Positions 43,022-54,152 of a DNA stretch of 64,000 bases are shown here, piece after piece. Position 1 is the first letter of the stretch. Each line of letters opens with the position of its first letter. A model generated the notes under the pieces. It saw nothing but the letters and a program-made list of their open reading frames with translations. It had not been told where the DNA came from and did not search any database. This DNA comes from Phytophthora hibernalis (Eukaryota > Oomycota > Peronosporomycetes > Peronosporales > Peronosporaceae): assembly GCA_012656075.1 (NCBI GenBank), contig JAAKBF010000046.1:218575-282574 (forward strand), in the 5' to 3' direction. A program made the translations under genes and the position numbers.

Positions 43022-44463
43022 TTATGCAACTCCAGCCGAGGGTGCGGCGTGGAGTGGTCCCATGCGGTGAAGCCGCGCTTGACTGTACGAGTGCTGCTTG
43101 GGCTCCGACGCCATGGCTGCCGCGATGCCCTTCAGGGTGACGTTGTCGATACGCGCGTACTGCTCGTAGCAACATCGCCCAAACTGCTTGATGGCTAGTC
43201 GGTCGACACCCGCACCGAAAAGTGATGTAGCTCCGCCGCTTCGCATCGAGTGGGTTCCGTAGTGAGCAGGGTTCTCGCCTGCGTCGAGTGCCGCGCGGCG
43301 TATTGCTGTCTTCATTGCCGTGGCAGAGATCGTTGTGTTCTTGCTTGTCATGCATAGAAGGTCACCATCTCGTGATGCGCATGCTGTACTAGCTCCCATA
43401 CGGCTAGGACGGGGCATAGCCACGTTGAACCCGAGTGTTCAAGTGTTCTTCTTGCGTCACGTCCTTCTTGGTCTGTTTCGCTTCCACGAAAGTGAATTGT
43501 CACGGAGTGCGCTTGAGCCTTGGCCGTCGTATGTTCCCCGTTCCTTGTTCGGAAAGTGATGTCCCGCAGTTGAATAGCATACGGCTTGGCGACTCCGCGC
43601 TTGCTTAAATACTCTGAGCGTCGTAGCATGTAGAAATAGCCCATGACCGCAGCCCCCAGAGAACGCGGTCTTGGGATGAGCGAAAGTTGCAACGGACTCG
43701 GAGGCGGCGGAGGAGACCGGGATTGAAGGGTAGTTTGGGCAATGGAGGTGTCGACAGCCGCTGCATCCCTTGCATAGTCAACTTGTGACCGGCGTGGAGA
43801 CCGACTGGGTATCCGAGGTAGCGGCGATGATACCAGCTGATGTGGCCCAGCTTGGACATGATGGTGGAGGCAGCGTTGTGGCGATGGCCGGGACCGGGGC
43901 ACTAGCACCAGATCGCGATGCCGATGAGTTGCTCCGAGTCCTGGAGGCGAACCCCGAGAGCCATGCGGATCGTCCTTCTGCCGTGCACCACGACGTCCAA
44001 TGGCGCCAGGTCGCTGCATACTTTCGGTGACTCCCAGCGGCCAGAGCCTGGGTTTGTAGCTGGTGGAGAATGTCTTGTACATTTTTCTGGCGGAGCTGGG
44101 GACTAGAGTCTGGGACCACGACGACACAAAGTTAATCCATGTAGCACGTAGTGAGGCATCATGAATGCGCGAGCCTGCATCGGCGATGCGGTTGATGGAC
44201 CCCGGCAAGTGGCTAGCAGATAGGCGAAACTGGTGGGAGGCTTCACTGAAGCCGATGGCGCGGATCAGTTCTTGGGCAAATGGATTGTCGGAGCGCAGCT
44301 TGTTGATCCAGGAGACTGCACTTGCATTGTCGGACCAGGCGTGGACATGGGTTACTTGGTTCGCCTGGACAGGAGACCAGTCATGACCCCAGAGCGCCGC
44401 AGCCAACGCTGCACAGAACAGCTCCCGAGCATTGATGTCGAAGAAACGCGTCGTGCCTGCCAC
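43022..44463 (-). pseudogene. RNase H and tyrosine recombinase of the YR element
   Basis: The ORF 43348-44463 begins with an RNase H-like fold (FFDINARELFCAALAAALWG, HAWSDNASAVSWINKL, LPGSINRIADAGSR). It continues after a frame change into the recombinase: MLRRSEYL with the first catalytic Arg, then in ORF 43022-43423 GTHSMRSGGATSLFGAG with the HxxR motif, and QYARID with the likely nucleophile Tyr. So the R, HxxR and Y residues are all present. It would join circular cDNA to the target without a duplication. Frameshifts near 43400 and in the middle part break the frame. Confidence 0.82.
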
Positions 44464-45671
44464 TGGAGTAAACGACGACCGTTCCTCATCGTCGAACGGG
44501 AAGCGAAAATGAATGGCGATTGGCCGGGTTCAGTACGGCCAGTCCGTCGTCGCTGGCATCCATATACAGGTGGACCGAACCGGCGGGAGACCGTGGAACA
44601 TTGACAGTGGGAGGCCTGCCCAGTGTCCATATACCAGGATGGAGTCAAACCACAGCAAGTCACACTGGATCGCAGGTGTGATAGTGATTCGACCTCGCCG
44701 TGGGGCTCGATTGGCGGCGAGTTGGAAACGCTGAAAAATGGCTTTGCTGCTCGGAGGCAGGAGCATATGTGACGCAGGCTCCCGAGAAGGCACTCCAACT
44801 CGTTGCGGGAGACGGTGGCAGATGTTGACATCCGGGTAACTCGGCCTAACGCCTTCGCGATCTTGCTGGACGACATCGAGACTGTGCGTAGCTTAGTGTT
44901 GAACACCAGCCCAAGGACTTCGATATCGGTTTCCCACGTAGTGAACTTCTCCTCGTTAATGGCCCGTGGGCCAAGTACCGTCATTATCGCAAGGCGGAGG
45001 GCTTCTTGAGCATAGATCAGTCGGAGGGGCGTGTCCACTACCACGAGAACGTGATGATCGACCCACTCGTACGCGAAGAAGGAGTCGTCGTCTGAGGCGG
45101 CTCCGCCCGTCATAGAGGCAGGGCTTTTGCGAGCGAGAAGCCATGAGATGGCGCCGCTAAACGCACCGTAGTAGGAAGGCGAACCGGTCCAGCCGAACGG
45201 AGCGGACATGTCCAGGAGTAAGGTGCTGAGTTGCGGGAGGCGGGCACCCATCCGGCTGGCGTGAGCACTTGCTAGCATCAGGTGGCGAAAGGCCGACTTG
45301 ACGTCACCCTTAAGGATGCAGATCGTTTGGCCTGGGTGCTGTCGGGCGAGTTCCTCGATGCGGCGCGCGATGGCGGTGACATGGCGATAGTCGATGTCTG
45401 GAAAATAGTCCTTGTCAGATGTATCATTTGCGGACAGCCCACGAGGACATGACAGGTCGTGGATAAGTCGGACTTCCTCGCGTGGGTCGGTATGTTTCTT
45501 GGCGACTGCACCGAGAGGACTTACGTGCACGTAATCCAGAAACGAGAGTACGGTGTCTGAGAGGACGAGATACCGACCTGCGTCCTGACCCCGCCGGACG
45601 CTCTTGATGACGGCGTTCAGGTGACGATTGGTAGATTGGTGATTTTTGGCGTCACCAGAAAACTGAAGCAC
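44352..45671 (-). pseudogene. Reverse transcriptase of the YR element
   Basis: A 439-codon ORF. RT blocks read HVSPLGAVAKKHTDPREEVRL, ILKGDVKSAFRHLML (first catalytic Asp), MSAPFGWTGSPSYYGAF and AYEWVDHHVLVVVDT. The last box should be VDD; here it is VDH, so the second of the paired Asp residues is His. This fits DIRS-type RT. After about residue 300 the frame leaves the conserved path. It lies directly upstream of RNase H. Confidence 0.82.
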
Positions 45672-46399
45672 GGAGGACCTTCACCTAGGGACTATGCCTT
45701 GCGCAGCCACGGAGCACACGAGCCCAGAAAATCGGTAGCCCCGGAGTAGGTGGGCGAGCCGACGTGGGCAGAGGGCCTTATTAGGGCGATAATCCTCCGC
45801 TGTTTGTCCCCTCACGAGTTCAACCAGAGACTGAACCGAGTATTAGTGATTCGTGATCAGCAACGATAGCGCGACCTGCAGTGACGTGTTGAGCTGGAAC
45901 TTTTGGTGTCCGGTGGCCTTCGTCTGCGACACTGGTTCCGGGTCGGGGATCGGGACACGTAAGGCTCGCAGGGTTGAGTGAATGTGCTGATCCCGTGTAG
46001 CTTCCTGTCGGTGCAACTGGTTCTCTAAAACACCTTGGACTCGAGATGAACAGGCAACAGCGATGAACGGAGCTGCGTCCACCCTCGTGTTTGGGTGAGC
46101 TGCAGGGGCTTCTGCAGTCGGACAGGCGACAGACTAGCGGTGCTAGCTGGAAAAGTCGGTGACTTTTGGTCGTGTGAGGCCGGTACCTTCACATCGTTCA
46201 ATGCAGCACTGCCCGTTCTGCTCGAGATGGCGGTCTGTGACCCGGTGGGGTAGGCATAGTTGAGAGGGTCAGAGGTCTGCCAGGTTTGAAGTCTCGTGCA
46301 CGCGTGCTTCCCGTGTCGGAATCTCGCGTCGCTGACCACTGCCGGTGTGCGCTGGGGATGCGGCCAACCGGAGTCTACTGGTCGTTGGTGCAGTCCGAG

Positions 46400-46860
46400 C
46401 CGTTTTACACCAGCCCAACGGCTCGGACTGCTTCACTTTGCCTGGAAAGGCTTGCGAAGGCCACCCAGGCGGGAAGTGATATACTGGCGGAGCTTTGAAG
46501 GCAGAGCTTCTGGCCAGAAGTGAGCCCTGTTCTTGAAGGTACACTGGTTGGGATCCGGAGACTTACAACCGCGTTTCGACAGGAAGTGCATACACACCTC
46601 CTTGCCGCCTTGAGTGGGAATCTCCGCAGCCACCTCATGCGGTACCTAACGTTCGAAACTCGGTCGCGTGGCTTCACGAGACGGCGTGGTTCGCTGATCA
46701 GCGGCGCGCGCCTCCGAAGCGCGTAGGCGTTCACCGAGGGCTGTGATCATGAGGCTGTGTAGCTCAGTATTTGAAATCGAGAACCAGGAGGTTGACTCGC
46801 GTCTTGTAGCTGTCAGGTGGAAGGTGTCGTACGTCGACGCATTGCGGTAGCGAATCAAGC
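46400..46860 (-). pseudogene. Zinc-finger part of the YR element gag
   Basis: The frame 46433-46633 contains KEVCMHFLSKRGCKSPDPNQC followed by TFKNRAHF, a CCCH-like finger that probably binds element RNA. An adjoining frame (46646-46858) continues gag. Short frames down to about 45840 have no recognised content. Confidence 0.6.
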
Positions 46861-46870
46861 CATCGTGTAA

Positions 46871-48457
46871 CTAGCGGAAGGTCTGCAATCTCGCACTGCT
46901 GCCAGCTGACACCAGCTGATCGAGGGCTTCGGCGACCGCGATTGTTGTTGCGTCGCAGATAGCGCGACTGTAGTCTACGAAGCTTCTTGTTGCAGAGCCT
47001 AGCTCAGCCCAGGCCGTGGGCGCCGATGCTATTGGAGCCGCGACCATAAAATCTGACGTATCGTGTCCTCCGTTCGGTAGCTTTTCCAGGAAGCTGATGC
47101 GTCGAAAGTGGCTGATGGACAGGCCTTGTCCAAAGCGTAGATCATACAGACGCCCAATTATGCCAGGGTGGGTATCAAACCGCACTGCCGGGGACGCCAT
47201 CACATATTCAAAGAACGATTCACAGGGCTTACCTTGAAGATAGCCTGATGTGAAGAGCTGATGCACCAGCTCTTGGTCAGTTGTGTGCTGAAATAAGCCT
47301 CGGCCGCGTTTCGGAGTCGGTGCCGTCTCGTAGCTTCCTGTGTCTTCCCGTCCACGCTTGGGCAGGCCTTGATAGCTACCCCGACCTAGGTAGTGTGGCA
47401 GGAGATGAGGTTTATGCTGCCGAATGAGCTCGATGAGCTCGATCTCTTGCGCGTCAGGAGCAGCGGTCCGTGCTGACGATTGCGGCGATGGAGCTTGCAC
47501 TTGTCCTTGAGCTGTCGCCGAGCGCATGGTGGCCAGTTCAGGTCCCCGCGACCACGTGACGGGTGTACATCTGGAACGAGGCTGTCTACTCGTGACAGCC
47601 GGGATCGGCGACACACTATCGGCGTCGCTGTTGTCATCGTCAAGAGGATCAAAGAATCCTGGTTCCGAGACAGCTTGAGCAGGTCGAGAATGGGTTGCAG
47701 GCGATCGCTGTGACGCCGTTGGGTCGCGGCAATATGATGACCCGAGGGCGTGGCGAAGCGACTCGGGAACACTGTGGTGGTCATCAACGTAGTACGCAAA
47801 TTGTGCCACATGTTGGAGCGAAGTGTTCACGGTACTCCCAGTTGTCGGATCGATCCAGTCGAAGCGTGCATCGCTCAAGTCTCCCAGGAGGCGGCTCCAC
47901 TCACTCAGCCAATCGTGAATCGTCCAGGGAGCCCCGGTGTTGCCGTCCATGAGACGGTTAAGGACGGTGTCTTCAAGTTCTTGAAGCCGAGCCACCGGCC
48001 ATGTAGACTTGGTCCAGCGCCGACTTCCCAGCGCCATCGCGACCACCGGGTAAACTTCGCCGAAGACGCGGGTGAGGAGGACCGTCTTATGGCCGAGGCG
48101 CGTTGATACCGTTAGATTGGAACTCTTGTAGTCCACGACTTACCCGTAGTGAATATAGCCGCGATGTTCGAAACGAATCGCCTTGCGTAGCCAGATGCCA
48201 GGACGCTGGCCCGTTGCTTCTTCGGTTGACACTCGGCGGCTATCAGCGACGGAGCGTGAGATGGAGAATGTGGCGTCCCCGGCAGCATCACCCGTCTCGT
48301 CCATGAGCTGAACCTCGGCAGCTGTCCGCCGCAGCCGCACGACGTTAGCGTAACCGGGAGCTGTCATGTTTTCGTCGACGTCCTCGGGACGCAGAAGAAG
48401 GAACGAGACCGTCTCGAGTGGGGCGGCGCTGCCGCGACGTGAACGCGGCATGACCAT
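46871..48457 (-). pseudogene. Gag-like ORF of the YR element, one in-frame stop
   Basis: Two frames in register (48140-48457 and 46871-48136) are divided only by a TAA at 48140-48142. The protein has a start region MVMPRSRRGSAAPLETV, a middle with LGHKTVLLTRVFGEVYPVV, a disordered Ser/Pro-rich part, and a globular end FFEYVMASPAVRFDTHPGIIGRLYDLRFGQ. Position 5' of RT makes it gag. The stop is part of GGGTAAGTC, which looks like a splice donor, but coding continues directly after it, so a nonsense change is more likely. Confidence 0.65.
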
Positions 48458-48460
48458 GCT

Positions 48461-49709
48461 AGTTAAGATCTTGTCTTAGGTTGTCTCGCTGAATCAAATT
48501 CTAGACTGACCTGCCGAATTCCTACAGCTATCGTGTTGGTTTGAGGACCAACCATTGCTTCTATGGGCCGGACTTTGTCACGACGAGGGAGACGCCTTTC
48601 TCTTGTTGGAAAACCAGAGTCCTTATACAGGACACTCCCATTTCAGTCGAATGGCTTGATCGGAGTTTTGACGCGCCACTTTCATGCCCTCATCATGGCC
48701 ACGGCATGATGCGAGAAATTCCCCGAGGTAACCCGACGCGGACGCTTTTCGCACAGCAATGATGTTTGGGGTGCCAACATTCGAGTGAAGTCCGCGCCCG
48801 GCGGCCGTCTTTGGGTTGTTGTAAACATGTGCAGCATTGGACAGAGTAGCATCTCGAAGCATTTCTTGATACTGCTCCAAGAATGAACCAGCACGATATC
48901 CTGGATACGTCGACAACAGCAGCGAAGGTCTCCAGTGCAAATTCTGAGCGATTCGCCGCTACAGTCACACCTGTTTATATGATCCTCTCTATTTGAGACG
49001 GCGTCAAACCAAATGATACTAATAATCAACCAAAGCATGAATCGCGATTTAAGCACACCACTCGCACGAGGGGCGTCTTGCGCTCATTTTGAGCCCTTGT
49101 CCACTTGAAAATGTTAAGAATTGGTGAAGTGGCGCGCTCTGGAAAAATATCTCCATTTTCATACCCTGTAGTAGGTTGTTGGCATGAAAGCCTCACACAA
49201 CTCTACAGTGTAGTTCAACTTTAGTTGGTTGGGACAACCAGTTACTGCTGGATAGTCTATCCCCAGTAGCAAGTGGACATCTCTCCAGGCTGGTAGGAAC
49301 ACAGTGCTTAGCGTTGCTATTCTTTACTTTAGATTTTACTGTGCCTTGACGAATACAGTGTTCTGGGAGTGCCAGCTCCCTAATGGTGTCTTCAGTGAGA
49401 CCTACTACAAAGTTAACTTTAGTGTTCATGGTTTACATGGAGACTATGCAGAATAAGACCCCAACGATTCGTCGCAGAGCGTCATGACCACACAGCTACT
49501 CAAACCAAGAGCTCAGGTTTCTGTAAGCAGTAAATGGCACTAAGCGTCATGGTTAACCAAGACGAGTGTGTGTGGATCAACGAAAACGAAGCGATTGATA
49601 CGATGGTGATGGCGGTACTGATACTCTATTTCGAACCTCAAGTTGGCCGTCACGACCACGACGAACGTGGAGAAATGATTTGGAGGCGACGTGCGCTTTT
49701 GGCTGTTGG
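48461..49709. other. Unassigned region with two weak minus-strand ORFs
   Basis: 48623-48940 (105 codons) has protein-like sequence (AGSFLEQYQEMLRDATLSNAAHVYNN). A different frame just upstream begins with a hydrophobic stretch MLWLIISIIWFDAVSN (ATG near 49038) that could be a signal peptide, but the two are not in one frame. 49193-49429 (78 codons, VNFVVGLTEDTIRELALPEH) is also unrecognised. They may be remnants of a further element split by the piggyBac insertion. Confidence 0.3.
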
Positions 49710-49964
49710 TTAACCCCCCGCTCTCAACCGTTGTATACAACAACATGCGAGACCAAACCAGGATTGGCCCGTTTCCTAACATGTTGTATAATGCTACATG
49801 TTAAAAACGGTGAAATGCACACGGTTAGGCGGAAAAATTGCAGAGTGAACAATATTGTTCAAAAACTAGACGAGAAAGGATTCATTGATGTGCGACCAGA
49901 CATCTGGATTTAGTGGTTGCGATGCCGCCATCTCTCATTTCCAAAAACGACAGCAACTACAGAG

Positions 49965-50700
49965 ATGGCGGCGCGACGCGAGACGCGCAGCGAGCACGAC
50001 GCCTTCATAAAGAAGCTGAAAGACAGAAGCCTGGCGGAGCGACAGCGCCTGACCGCCGACCACCGCGCATTTTTGAACGGCACGCGGGACGCCGATGCCG
50101 ATTTCGGGCCTGCGCAGGCCGCATCAAGTGCTGGGCCGGCACCAGTTGCAGCCCCCCGACACCAACTCCTACTGCGCCTCGTCCGCGTGCAGCCTCTCCT
50201 CGGCCACCACTGGGGAAGGATGCACGCCACCTTGCGGCGCTAAAGAAGCGCAAAGAGAAGCGCTTAGCAGGAGAAGGCGCACAGAGTAAAGGGGCGCTGG
50301 GCAAGAAGAAGATGACCACGTGCAGAGCGGCCAAGATTCGAAGGGAGGAGAAGAAGGCAAAGGAGACGAGAGCGCTCGCGCGCGCCACGAGCGCGGCGGC
50401 TGAAAGAAGAAGGACGCACGTGCGCGAGTAACTGCGGAGGAGCTTCGAGGGGGCGAGGACCGCGCGGTCACGCTATCACAGCTGCAGCAGAAGAAGGGAG
50501 AGGACGCTGCGGTTGCGAAGCCGAAGACACCGAAGGCGGCGGGTAAGCGGAAGGCTGCTTCGAAGTCGGGACCCAAGGGGAAGAAGAAGCAGAAGAAGAC
50601 GAGCCCTCAGGTCGTGGATCCAGAGAATGAAGGAGATGCTGACGATGAGTGTGCTAGGGCTGCATCGGCGTCAACGATTCAAAGGTACGCGCGAAAGCTT
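49965..50700 (+). pseudogene. Basic N-terminal region of the piggyBac ORF
   Basis: The ATG at 49965 opens MAARRETRSEHDAFIKKLKD, then AERQRLTADHRAFLNGTRDA. Further on, in changed frames, are Lys/Arg-rich stretches, AGKRKAASKSGPKGKKKQKK and DPENEGDADDECARAASAST, typical of nuclear-localised N-termini. It could be the first exon(s) of the transposase or a separate small ORF. A second possible start, MDSSEFEVAEPT, lies after an intron at 50931. The first ATG sits in one arm of a 12-bp perfect hairpin (49924-49935 with 49961-49972). Confidence 0.5.
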
Positions 50701-50930
50701 ATGGTGTATATACCGTATGTTCTGAAAGATTCATGTCGTATATTATGTGCTGTTATAGCAGAGAACCTGCAGCATGCGATTCATCGATGGAAGTCGTACC
50801 TGCACCGGATTCTTCCAGACGAGTGGCCAGGTTTATGTTTGTGGACATGGCGTATATACAACATGTATGATCTGGGACTGGTAGTATACTAACAAAATAA
50901 TTGTTTGGTGTTTTGTGCAGGTCTCTCAGA

Positions 50931-53759
50931 ATGGATTCGAGTGAGTTCGAGGTGGCAGAACCCACTGTCGCAACTGATGTAGCTCCGAGTCCCCAACCAG
51001 CAGGCGGGGACGCTTTGGATTCTGATGTCGAAGGGCGTGGACTCTGAAGACTGGTACACAGAGATGGAACTGGTCGCTGCGACTGCTTCCGAGAGCCTGG
51101 ATGAGGACGACGTCGAGCAGCCGCCAGCGGTGCCTGATGTGGAAGGAGGAGGTGAAGACGATCAGTCGGGAGGAGCGAGGAGGTTTGGATGGTGACGCGC
51201 TTCTAGCGCGCGAGAAACTTTGCGAAGCGCCAGTTGGAGAAAGAGCGATTCGCAGCAGAGATGGCGAAGATTTCGCGGGATTCATCTACAACTACGGACA
51301 ACTGGGATACCCTGCCAACGGAGGAGATGGAAGTTCTTGCGCTGGATGAGGATGCACTGAAAAAACTGCGTGCAGATGGGTGGAACTTTGGTACGTTTGT
51401 CACTTCGGTTGATGTGGTATATACTACATGTACTGACGAAACATGTTGTATTATTTATCTAGATCCTTCGACACTTCCCGACCGGCCCGAACCTTATCCT
51501 AGTCTGTTCGCTGGAGAGTACGGACTGACCCCAGCCGTGCTTGAGATGGCTGATTCGCCATTGCGCCTGTTTTTCTACTTCATGCCTCCACGACTTTGGC
51601 GGCGTATAGCTACCGAAAGCAACGGCTACTACAACCTGCATTTGAATGAGCGCGTGGACCACATGTTTGCAGCGCAGCAGGCCCGCGGAGATGAATCAAC
51701 GAGAGAGGAGGTGTTGCTGAGAGAGACCAAGAGCCACAAAAGATCCAACCGGAGGATATATTGCACTACATTGGTTTGCTGGTTGCACGAAGGCTGTGCC
51801 ATCACAATCGACGATTCGCTGATCATTGGGCGACTACCTCTGTTGGTGCCGTGCCAAAAGGCACCTTCGGAAATTTTGTGCTCAAGGCACGTTTTGACCG
51901 CATCATGCAGAACCTCCACTTCACTAACAACGCTGACGCGCGGGCACAGATCGAGCGTGGACAGTAAGATCGGTCGTGGATACGTTGCAAAGACTTTCGT
52001 GAGTGGATATATGGTGCCTCCAGTGCTGTTGTTTGATGAAGCCATGATCCCGTCGCGAAGCCGCCACAACATTACCCGCCAGTTCATGATAAACCCCACA
52101 AATGGGGGACCAAGTTGTTCTTGACTTGCTGCGCGGACACAGCTTATTGTCTCCGGTACGTTGAATGCGGACTCCATCATGGAGTCCGCTTTTTGGCTAA
52201 GTTCTACATGTTGTATACGAACGTATGTTTTCTTGACTGACGTTGTATATACAATATTTAGAATTGAGATCGTTTGCGGGACGGACCAGCACTCGGACGA
52301 GCTCGGTGGGGCCACACCAACGCAGTTTTCAGCCGACCCGAACTCAGGACCGGCCGCAGTGATGCGGAACCTTCAAAAGGTCCTTCCGCCTAAGCAAGAT
52401 GGAACGTACCATGCTGTAGTCACCGATCGATTTTATACGTCGGTGCAGCTTGCACTGCAGCTACTAGCTCGCAACGTGTACCTCGTGTGTACTATCCAGA
52501 CGAACAAAAACGGTTTTCCACCAGTATTGATCACCAAGGAAGCTTCGCGTCCAGTGGACGTTCCGCGTGGGTCGGCAACAATCGCTGTGGCAAAATGCTG
52601 CCCACAACTGCAAGCCATGCAATGGTGGGACCGCCTCCCAGTGTACCTGCTTTCAACAGGTGCAAGCACAGTGGTCGAGACGTGTGGTAAGTTGTATAGT
52701 TTATTCTAATATGATAGCTGTAATTGCTAACATGAACTTCTTTTGTTTTAGGTCGACATGTTCCTGGTGGGCGGCGAGTCACTATCCCCTGCTCGTCCGC
52801 GATGCGCGACTACCATCGCTGGATGGGTGGGGTAGACATCCACGACCAGCTGCGACTGCAGCGCTATTCGCTGCAGTTGTCTGTGCGCTTCCGGATGTAC
52901 TACAAGACCATCTTCTTGGGTCTCGTAGACATGGCAATGGTAAACGCTAACATTGTCTATCGCGAGGCGCAAAAGCAGCAAGGAAAACCCCAGCCGATCA
53001 CGCGGTTTTTAGGTGCTCCAGGCTCAGGTACTGCAGACTACGGGCGCCGACTTCATTGAAGAGGTATACAACATGTTTGAGCATCAACATGTTATACATG
53101 CTGTATTATTTGCTAACACTGTGTTTTCATCAACAGATCCTTTCACCTGGACCAGCAACGCCATCTCGCCAGCCTGCTCCAATTGCCTCCGCACACATAC
53201 TGTCCGAATTCCCCGAGTGGGTCCAAGTTCGCGAGGGCTTTCGGAAGCGGCCGCAGCATCAATGCAAGGTCTGCTCTCTCAGAAAGACTAAGGTTGTCCA
53301 GCGCAGTGCCACCAGATTCTTTTGTGAAGCCTGCAACGACGGCACCAAGCGTGAGTCTTATCAGATCTAATTCCTGCGAGCCTAATGACTAACTTGTTGA
53401 GTGCACATTGCAGCGTATATCTGTGTGACCGTGTTAGGCCCGACCACTATGCGAACAACAACATGACGTGCCATCAAACCTGGCACATCAAGTGGAAGGA
53501 CGGTGAAGAGCGCCCGCGTCCTCGCATCGGCCGATACATTCAGATGCGAGGTCTCGGCAAGAAGCGGCACCGCCTCGAGGATGCTACGACGAATGAGGAG
53601 GCGGAACAGGACGAAGGGGCAGAGTCCAACGCCGCGCCGGAGGAGGAAGAGACCGCGTCGCCGAGAGCAGGAGGAGGAGACAGGGCGCCGGCGCCGACGC
53701 AGGAGGAGGAGGAGGAGACTGCGGCGCCGGATGGAGACGAGAGAGTGAATAGCGAGTGA
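50931..53759 (+). pseudogene. piggyBac transposase, multi-exon, several frameshifts
   Basis: Catalytic Asp motifs of the piggyBac family are present: LLFDEAMIPSRSRHN (about 52032), AVVTDRFYTSVQLA (about 52413) and MGGVDIHDQLRLQRYSLQ (about 52822). A Cys-rich finger (CKVCSLRKTKVVQ...CEAC, 53263-53334, then C residues after an intron) ends the protein before a Glu-rich tail. GT-AG introns restore the frame at 51391-51462 (72 nt), 52156-52261 (106), 52687-52751 (65), 53064-53136 (73) and 53351-53413 (63); candidates also lie at 50706-50761 and 50852-50920. Frame changes near 51040, 51200, 51755, 51965 and 52095 remain. The intact motifs suggest a young copy or assembly errors. Confidence 0.82.
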
Positions 53760-54152
53760 GGATGCGTTACGTCGAGCACATTGCGTACTGCATGATTTAT
53801 AAGTTACTTGAATTCATTGCTATGCATAGTTGGGCGATTTCGTTTAGCCTTTGTTCATTTCAGATAAAAGGGCCAAAATGAAATGGAGTATATACGGCAT
53901 GCTTCGTCCGTCGACCAGGCGTCGGTGTATTTGACTTCGTGGCTGGTATAGAGCGCCGCGCTGGATGTGAAAGCAATCATTGGGGATCAGGTCAACTTCC
54001 CGCAATACATAAAATGGAATCGCACTTATCGCAGGCTATACAAGAATCTAGATTAGACTGGCTTTAACATGATGTATTTAACAACCTGTTAAGGGACGGA
54101 CAGGGGAGGGTGAAAAAGCTCATAAAATTGCTTGAGAGCGGTGGGGGGTTAA

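Larger units (their letters stand above)
43020..48460 (-). mobile_element. Tyrosine-recombinase retrotransposon (DIRS-like)
   Basis: Minus-strand order: a gag-like ORF with a CCCH-type finger, RT, RNase H and a tyrosine recombinase in place of a DDE integrase. That combination defines YR retrotransposons (DIRS/Ngaro/PAT). The RNase H and YR lie after RT as in DIRS. Terminal repeats (inverted or split) were not found by eye, so the family within the group is not settled and the edges given are those of the coding region. Confidence 0.85.
49714..54148 (+). mobile_element. piggyBac element with TTAA target duplications
   Basis: TTAA lies at both edges (49710-49713 and 54149-54152). The left end is CCCCCCGCTCTCAA; the right end inverted is CCCCCCACCGCTCTCAA, the same with ACC inserted. 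The 4435-bp interior has an intron-containing piggyBac transposase on the plus strand. Non-coding parts are 49731-49960 (motif pairs TATACAACATG) and 53760-54148. Confidence 0.88.

Noticed and set aside
49038..49060. Secreted effector gene starting MLWLIISIIWFD
   Set aside because: The frame with the signal-like stretch continues into Cys/Arg-rich sequence with no effector motif, and the protein-like downstream part is in another frame.
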